DNA of 64,000 nt, taken from Mortierella sp. BCC40632 (Eukaryota; Mortierellomycota; Mortierellomycetes; Mortierellales; Mortierellaceae). The number at the start of each line of letters is the position of its first letter. Position 1 is the first letter of the stretch. The position numbers and the translations under genes are program-made. Below are positions 59,526 through 64,000 of the stretch, piece after piece. The notes under the pieces were generated by a model. It was not told the DNA's origin. It made no database searches and saw only the letters and a list, made by a program, of their open reading frames with translations. The DNA lies in assembly GCA_011634665.1 (NCBI GenBank), contig WAEK01000001.1, positions 227,001 through 291,000 on the forward strand. The letters run 5' to 3'.

Positions 59526-59825
59526 TTCTTTTTTTTTTTTTGGAGAATGGATGAGGAGAGAAGGAGAGAGATGGCCAAGGAGATGAATCGCTGGTTCATG
59601 CTCTCCATTTTTATAGAGCTGAATGCGCTGATGCAGACAAGGGCAGTCCAAGGAGTAAAGGGTCTGTGCCAAGCCAAACCCTTTCTGTTGCATGATTTTT
59701 TTTGAAAAATAAAGTTCATGGCAGATGGAAATAACAGAGGTAAAAGAGCTCTCTCGGAAAAGCAGGTCTGCATATCAAAGTGAAAAACCATGTATGTGGA
59801 ATCCCTCTCTGGATTCTCGTCATTG

Positions 59826-59866
<41 letters not shown>

Positions 59867-60321
59867 AATGAGATTTCAATCAAACAGTGCCATTTCTCCC
59901 GGTTCCGACGCGTTTTACTCAAACAGAGTCGACTCGGCTGCTTGATGCAGCACTACAATTTTCGCGCGTTTGGCTCAAAAAACTTGGCCGCGCCAGTTCC
60001 GTGTAAGGATTTTCCGCATTAGTGAATTACGCCGGTAATTGGTAAACCGTGGTAATTCCAGATATCAGTAAATGGTGTGTTACCGATGCCAGAATATCTA
60101 CCTTTGGTGTATCTTTCGTGTTGTTGCCGGTGGAAAAACACCGGAACGGTTTACCGGTAGAAAGTACTGGTGCGGTTTACCGGTATTTACCTACGAACCA
60201 TACCAGTGAAGTAGACCGCCAAAACGACACCAGCACTGCTGTTCAGGTATTTTTTACCGGGAAATATCGACTGGAGGTCCCAGTGGACTACTGGTATGGG
60301 ATAGAGTACCACCTAATTGCC

Positions 60322-60362
<41 letters not shown>

Positions 60363-60479
60363 AGGTCTCTACTTCGTACTATCCTTCTGTAAATACCACC
60401 ACATTGTTCCTAAGTGTAATTTTAGAGATAGGAAGGGGGGGCAGGAGAAAACAGGGCTACTCCCCTGCTGCTTCTCCCT
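59526..60479. other. Spacer between the duplicated blocks, with TTACCGG cluster
   Basis: About 950 bases. It contains a CT tract (59829-59865), a cluster of ACCGGT-type palindromic words from about 60028 to 60310 (listed separately) and a T34 run (60327-60360). The left part should hold the promoter of zinc-finger paralog A. No gene supported. Confidence 0.5.
60028..60310. repeat. Cluster of TTACCGG/CCGGTAA words
   Basis: Within 280 bases: CGCCGGTAATT, GGTTTACCGGTAGAAAG, GGTTTACCGGTATTTAC, GTTACCGATG, TTTTACCGGG, ACACCGGAAC and TTGCCGGTGG. Two copies share the 14-base CGGTTTACCGGTA core region 26 bases apart, and TACCGGTA is a perfect palindrome. May be a decayed mobile-element end or a binding-site cluster. 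Confidence 0.55.
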
Positions 60480-60870
60480 TACTTCGTTCGTCTCTTCTAC
60501 AAAATCAAAGCGTTTGATCACTAACGTCTTCGTATTCAGGTGATCTCGGACACGGATGTTCGCTCGCCAATCACCACCAAGTGGAATGCCAATGCTGCTT
60601 CGGTCCTTAAGTTTTGTTACCGAGTCATCAACATTAGACAGTCCTGCTTTGGAAAGCTGGACGAGGGTGGTGTTAAGGTCACCTATTTCGATGGGCCTTC
60701 AGGGACTCATGATTGCATCGTCGGGATTGTTGGCCTGGTTCCTGAGGGTCTTGTGGAAGAGAAATTGCAATTCTATCAGGCAGGTTCCATACATGGCCAA
60801 GGCAGGAGACTATCAGATCAGACTAAGTCGGCACTACTGTCATCGAGCCGCTGGAGATTGAGGTGATTGA
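60480..60870 (+). pseudogene. AP-2 mu pseudogene fragment
   Basis: Begins with a copy of the end of AP-2 mu intron 1, includes the exon 2 acceptor region, and continues VISDTDVRSPITT, then skips about 60 bases to KWNANAA and follows exon 2 to the GGAAAGCTGGACGA region. It then jumps directly to exon 4 sequence (CACCTATTTCGATGG). Exon 3, the first halves of exons 2 and 4, and the exon 1 start are missing. Local nucleotide identity to the intact gene is roughly 85-90 percent by eye. The jump falls in a 10-bp direct repeat of the intact gene. Confidence 0.88.
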
Positions 60871-61030
60871 TTATCAACATACAGTGCACCATCGAAGTAA
60901 TAATAATAATAAAGTAAATTGATTGTTTGTTCTAAGGCTCGAGCGTGCGTCCTGGACAAGAGAAACAAACAACAACAAAAGGAGAGTCGCGACCGTTTGG
61001 GAATTTGCAGCTTCAAGGTCAAGCCTAAGC

Positions 61031-61062
<32 letters not shown>

Positions 61063-61580
61063 AAATAACAAACAGATGATGCTAGTGTACAGGTGGTCTG
61101 CCTTTCCTCACTATCAGATGTGTGGCCTCTTCTTATTCTCCTTCTCTTTCTTCTCTTCGTCCTCTCGTCCTCTCCTCTCAAAGATCAGATCCGTGAAGGA
61201 CGTTGGCAATATCAATCCACTGCATGGCCTTCATGACCTTGTCTGAACGAGATGTTGGTTGATCGTCATGACCCCAGAGTGTAAACTCGTTGAACTGACC
61301 CACGGTCTTCATGGTCTTGCGCTGCTCCTGATTTCCGCGTAACATGGCTTGATAGGCAGCTTCTTCATCCTCGTTGTCATCCAGGACAACGTCATCTCGG
61401 TCAAGACTCGAGTCGTAAGCTGAGTGTTGAGAGACATGGTCAAAGCTTTTGTAGATCGATCCAGAATATCCAGAGGGGAGAGAGACCTGGGTGCCTTTCA
61501 GAGTCCTGCCTCGGAAGGATACTTCTGGTGGAACCAAGGAAGAGTTGGATGTGGCATCTGACTCGGGGCGAGTAGTAGTA
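60480..61580. repeat. Segmental duplication copy 2 (AP-2 mu fragment to RNASEH2C)
   Basis: Partner of 55757-57955. Here the AP-2 mu part is reduced to a fragment and the RNASEH2C part is intact. The flank between them (60880-61175) also matches copy 1 in order, interrupted by a T/A homopolymer junction at 61031-61066. Confidence 0.85.
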
Positions 61581-61873
61581 GTTGTGGTGGTGGTGGTGGT
61601 GGTGGTGGTGGTGGCGGTGGTGGCGATGGGTGACAAAGAGTCGGAGGACGCGGTCGAGATGGTGGTGCTCTCGAGCGAGACCTCTAGACTTTTGACAGGA
61701 AGAGATGAAGAGGAGTGGATGGCAGGATAGTCTCCATGGACAAGAAAAAAAAAGCCAGGGATGTTTGCTTTGCCATCATGGTCGATCCCACATGGAAGGA
61801 GATGCAGAGAGGTTTGGTTGAGCTGCTGAAGCAGAGCCGATGAGACGCGAGGTTGCTCGAGCACGGTTTCCAT
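61178..61873 (-). CDS. Ribonuclease H2 subunit C (RNASEH2C/Rnh203-like), 231 aa
   Basis: Non-catalytic subunit of RNase H2, which removes ribonucleotides and RNA-DNA hybrids from DNA. One exon. Family features in order: SLHLLPCGIDHDGKANIPGF (the HxLPC(x)2-HDG signature, residues about 22-41), VSFRGRTLKGTQVSLP (the FRGR-L-G motif), GYSGSIY, and FNEFTLWGHDDQPT with a final helix MQWIDIANVLHG. The N-terminal half contains a Thr tract encoded by a CCA/GTG repeat plus low-complexity Ser, which is not part of the family core. A broken copy of its 3' half lies at 57655-57955. The neighbouring AP-2 mu and zinc-finger genes were duplicated with it. Confidence 0.88.
   Translation of the reverse strand: METVLEQPRVSSALLQQLNQTSLHLLPCGIDHDGKANIPGFFFLVHGDYPAIHSSSSLPVKSLEVSLESTTISTASSDSLSPIATTATTTTTTTTTTTTTTRPESDATSNSSLVPPEVSFRGRTLKGTQVSLPSGYSGSIYKSFDHVSQHSAYDSSLDRDDVVLDDNEDEEAAYQAMLRGNQEQRKTMKTVGQFNEFTLWGHDDQPTSRSDKVMKAMQWIDIANVLHGSDL
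61577..61628. repeat. Triplet repeat encoding a Thr tract in RNASEH2C
   Basis: TAG/TTG/GTG triplets (Thr codons on the minus strand) giving about 14 consecutive Thr. In-frame triplet expansion. Confidence 0.85.
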
Positions 61874-61901
61874 GATTGATGCGCTTTTGTGTTTTATTTT
61901 T

Positions 61902-61935
<34 letters not shown>

Positions 61936-62007
61936 TTGAGGAGAAGAAGTGTGATGGCGAAGTGATTAGCCTGTGGCTTGGAGATGGAGAACAAACTACA
62001 CTTTTTT

Positions 62008-63264
62008 TTAGATAGTGCGGAGAGACACTCTAATGATGGGTGCTACATACATTGGCCCCACATTCACCTCGAGCACCCCAAGTTCATAGAGGGTCAAGGA
62101 TTTGTTGGCCTTCGAGGGTTTTAGCACCTCGACGAGGACTGACTGCACCTGTCTGATCATAGTTGTCTTGCCGACCGGCTTGAGTATTCCATCACCACGA
62201 CTTGCCCATAGCTCAAGGGTGGCCCATCCTTGGTGGACAGGAACAGGCCCCATCTCTGGGAACAGGGAACGGTACCCTTCAATCAGTTCAACAGAGGCAG
62301 TGAGTCGACTGTGCTCTCGTGGAACCTTGATATTGTGCTTGATCGGCAAGGAGAAATCCGATGCACCCTTGATCTGAACAACGACATCGACACCAAAGGT
62401 GCTTTCGACAGCAAAGGGCGCCACGTTGGGCTCGACAGGCAAGGCTGAGATCGCTCGGAACATCGGTGTTGGCACCCGACAGCAATCGTGTTCATGATCT
62501 TTTCGTGAAAACCACTTGTGGCAGTCCTCGCAGGGAACCTTGGCCTCCAGATGGCCCGCAATATGTCTTTCGATCGAGGTCGATTTTGCTAGAGGTTCTG
62601 AGCAGAGCGTGCATACCATTCTCTCCCCATCCTTGTTCATCGCAATGATGTTGATGAATTTTATGATACGCCTGTAGAGCTCCCTCATGCCTGTTGCATC
62701 GCTTCCCTCGTACTCGTAGGAGAACCTCGGGAACGTCTCTGGCAGACACGCGGAGAACGAGAAAGCTACTTTCGTCAGCTCTGATAAAGCGATCGAGGAC
62801 TCTGGTCGAAACCACCCCGGACTAAGATTGCAGAGACAGGAAACGAGTGCTGTAGCCATCCTTCTCGTTTCCGTCATTCGCTCTGGCTGCAGCGTCAGTC
62901 GGCAGTAGGCCCTCAGTATTTGAATTAAATAACCAAGTGCGAACGGTTCGATCCATGGTAGCCACTGGTTTGGAACTTGGGTTTCTACATATTCATCAGA
63001 GGGAAAAAAGGGTCAGGACTATTGAACGAAATACACTCTGAGTAAAAAATGAAGAGCTCTCTTTCTCTTACGTGGGATAGGAAGACTGTGGACCGCATCC
63101 TGCAGGTCGCAAGTGACTGGTGCGTGCGCGGAGGACGAAGAGGAGCCCCCGTCCTCGGGTTCTCCCAAGAGAAGCCCAAAGGAAGCCTCAATAGACGTCT
63201 CCTCATAGATTCGAGGACTGGGTTGCTTCTGTCTGGAAAAGTTCTTTGCACTTGAGTGTGCCAT
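62008..63264 (-). CDS. Zinc-finger protein paralog B, 389 aa
   Basis: Two exons: 63072-63264 and 62008-62984, joined in phase 1 (C|GTAAGA...TGTAG|AA), which extends the frame well upstream of the first Met of exon 2. Layout as in paralog A: Ser-rich N-terminus with EASFGLLLGEPED; helical domain about 65-180 (YLIQILRAYCRLTLQ; GWFRPESSIALSELTK); finger 1 CTLC-x12-H-x3-H, a standard C2H2; finger 2 PCEDCHKWFSRKDHEHDC (C-x2-C-x8-H-x-H-x-C); C-terminal beta-rich region (WATLELWASRGDG; LYELGVLEVNVGP). Identity to paralog A is low except around the fingers and in short blocks. Divergent to the gene starting at 63570. Function unknown. Confidence 0.8.
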
Positions 63265-63569
63265 TGCGATGTCCGGGAGAGGGAGGGCAGGGGTTGAGCG
63301 AGTGGAGGGAAGGAAGAAGGAGAAAGAGTGGGAGGAAGGAAGGTGGGCGAGCAGAGGAAAGAAAAGAAAGAGATGGAATGAGGAGCATTTTATGTAGGCT
63401 GTTGTGCATGTCAAACAACAAAAAAAAAAAAAAAAAAAAAAAAAAGACCATGGCACCTAATGCTTATTTGTAGGCAAATGACTTTTCTGTTGTTGAGCCC
63501 TTTTCTTTTTTTTCTCCTTTATTCGTTTTTCTGTTTCCTTTCCCACTCCATCTGCCATTTCTCTTCATT
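63265..63569. other. Divergent promoter region
   Basis: About 300 bases with purine-rich DNA, an A26 run (63420-63445) and CT-rich sequence before the plus-strand start. No further feature. Confidence 0.5.
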
Positions 63570-64000
63570 ATGTCCAGCAGACACCCCTCCTGGAATATCC
63601 GCACCCCGTCAGAAAAGGACTCCCGTCCACTGGCATACAAATCCCTGCACAGTGATGCCATCCCTGTCCAAAAGCCAAATCCCATTGACCTCAAACAGCC
63701 TCGAAGTTCCTCCAAATGTAAGTTTCTCTCTTCATTTGGCCTCAGAGTCTCAGGAAAGAAAGAATAATGAGCTGGTCCAATGCCCAGGACAGTAGAGGGA
63801 CACTCTCCCCTTCCCCCTTCCCCCTGCGCTGGCCTGCCTGCTGGCTGGCTCGGAAGATTCACCTAGTTCTTTGTAACGGTACCTGACTCGCAATCCGGGA
63901 TGGGGAACAACTTGGCTATTCTTTATAGGGATCAGCACCACTCTATTTCTCGACCCCACGGTGGAGCCCTCAAGAATGTGTCAACAAGACTTGCACACCC
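63570..64000 (+). CDS. Unrecognised protein, 5' end (continues past the right edge)
   Basis: Exon 1, 63570-63717, begins MSSRHPSWNIRTPSEKDSRP and ends at a strong GTAAGT donor in phase 1. An acceptor TTTATAG at 63928 gives exon 2 from 63929 in frame (WISTTLFLDPTVEPSRMCQQ), open to the window end. The N-terminus is hydrophilic with no signal peptide. Too little is visible for assignment. Confidence 0.5.

Noticed and set aside
60540..60866. 108-aa protein at the AP-2 mu fragment
   Set aside because: It is an in-frame stretch of a deleted gene copy lacking both domains' cores; called a pseudogene.

Overview
The window is nuclear DNA of a filamentous, probably early-diverging (Mortierella-like) fungus. 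Seen: mostly short GT-AG introns with in-frame phases, genes on both strands, no operons, mixed base composition, and very many homopolymer, CT/GA and TA tracts in introns and spacers. From gene content: a VTC polyphosphate subunit, NudE, complex I 51-kDa subunit and a CUE-AlkB-GRF protein point to a fungus with complex I, so not a Saccharomyces-type yeast. The lineage below 'fungus' is inference. No rRNA, tRNA, CRISPR array or intact transposon was recognised.

Layout. 1-2.4 kb: 5' part of a large unrecognised protein (minus, runs off the left edge). 3.2-10.9 kb: complete ten-exon NOT1/CNOT1 (minus, 2198 aa). 11.7-12.95 kb: a seven-exon orphan gene model (minus) whose exon phases all fit. 13.7-18.4 kb: two secreted low-complexity proteins (minus), one extremely His-rich. 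18.8-21.0 kb: Ser/Pro-rich coiled-coil protein (minus). 21.8-22.9 kb: SFT2 (plus). 22.9-28.6 kb: long spacer. 28.6-32.0 kb: SPX-VTC protein (plus). 33.9-36.1 kb: NudE (minus). 36.1-40.3 kb: repeat-rich divergent spacer. 40.3-43.0 kb: NDUFV1 (plus). 43.4-45.6 kb: AlkB-family dioxygenase (minus). 46.2-48.1 kb: BCKDK/PDK-type mitochondrial kinase (plus, intronless). 48.6-50.9 kb: membrane-anchored M28 peptidase (minus). 51.9-52.7 kb: prefoldin subunit 4 (minus). 53.2-54.3 kb: Derlin (plus). 55.3-57.3 kb: AP-2 mu (plus). 57.3-63.3 kb: a degenerated tandem segmental duplication. 63.6 kb to the end: 5' end of an unrecognised gene (plus).

The most unusual part is 55.7-63.3 kb. The block [AP-2 mu - RNase H2 subunit C - zinc-finger gene] is present twice in tandem. 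Copy 1 keeps AP-2 mu and has only a wreck of RNASEH2C; copy 2 keeps RNASEH2C and has only a wreck of AP-2 mu. Both copies keep the zinc-finger gene, but the two zinc-finger proteins have diverged far more than the dead flanking DNA. They form an undescribed-looking family: a C2H2 finger, then a C-x2-C-x8-H-x-H-x-C knuckle, then a probable beta-rich C-terminal domain.

The genes otherwise look like unlinked housekeeping functions: mRNA decay (NOT1), Golgi traffic and endocytosis (SFT2, AP-2 mu), polyphosphate/phosphate (VTC), dynein (NudE), respiration (NDUFV1), DNA repair (AlkB, RNase H2C), proteostasis (prefoldin, Derlin, M28 peptidase) and metabolic control (BCKDK-like). Exon boundaries were read by eye from splice signals and reading-frame continuity.
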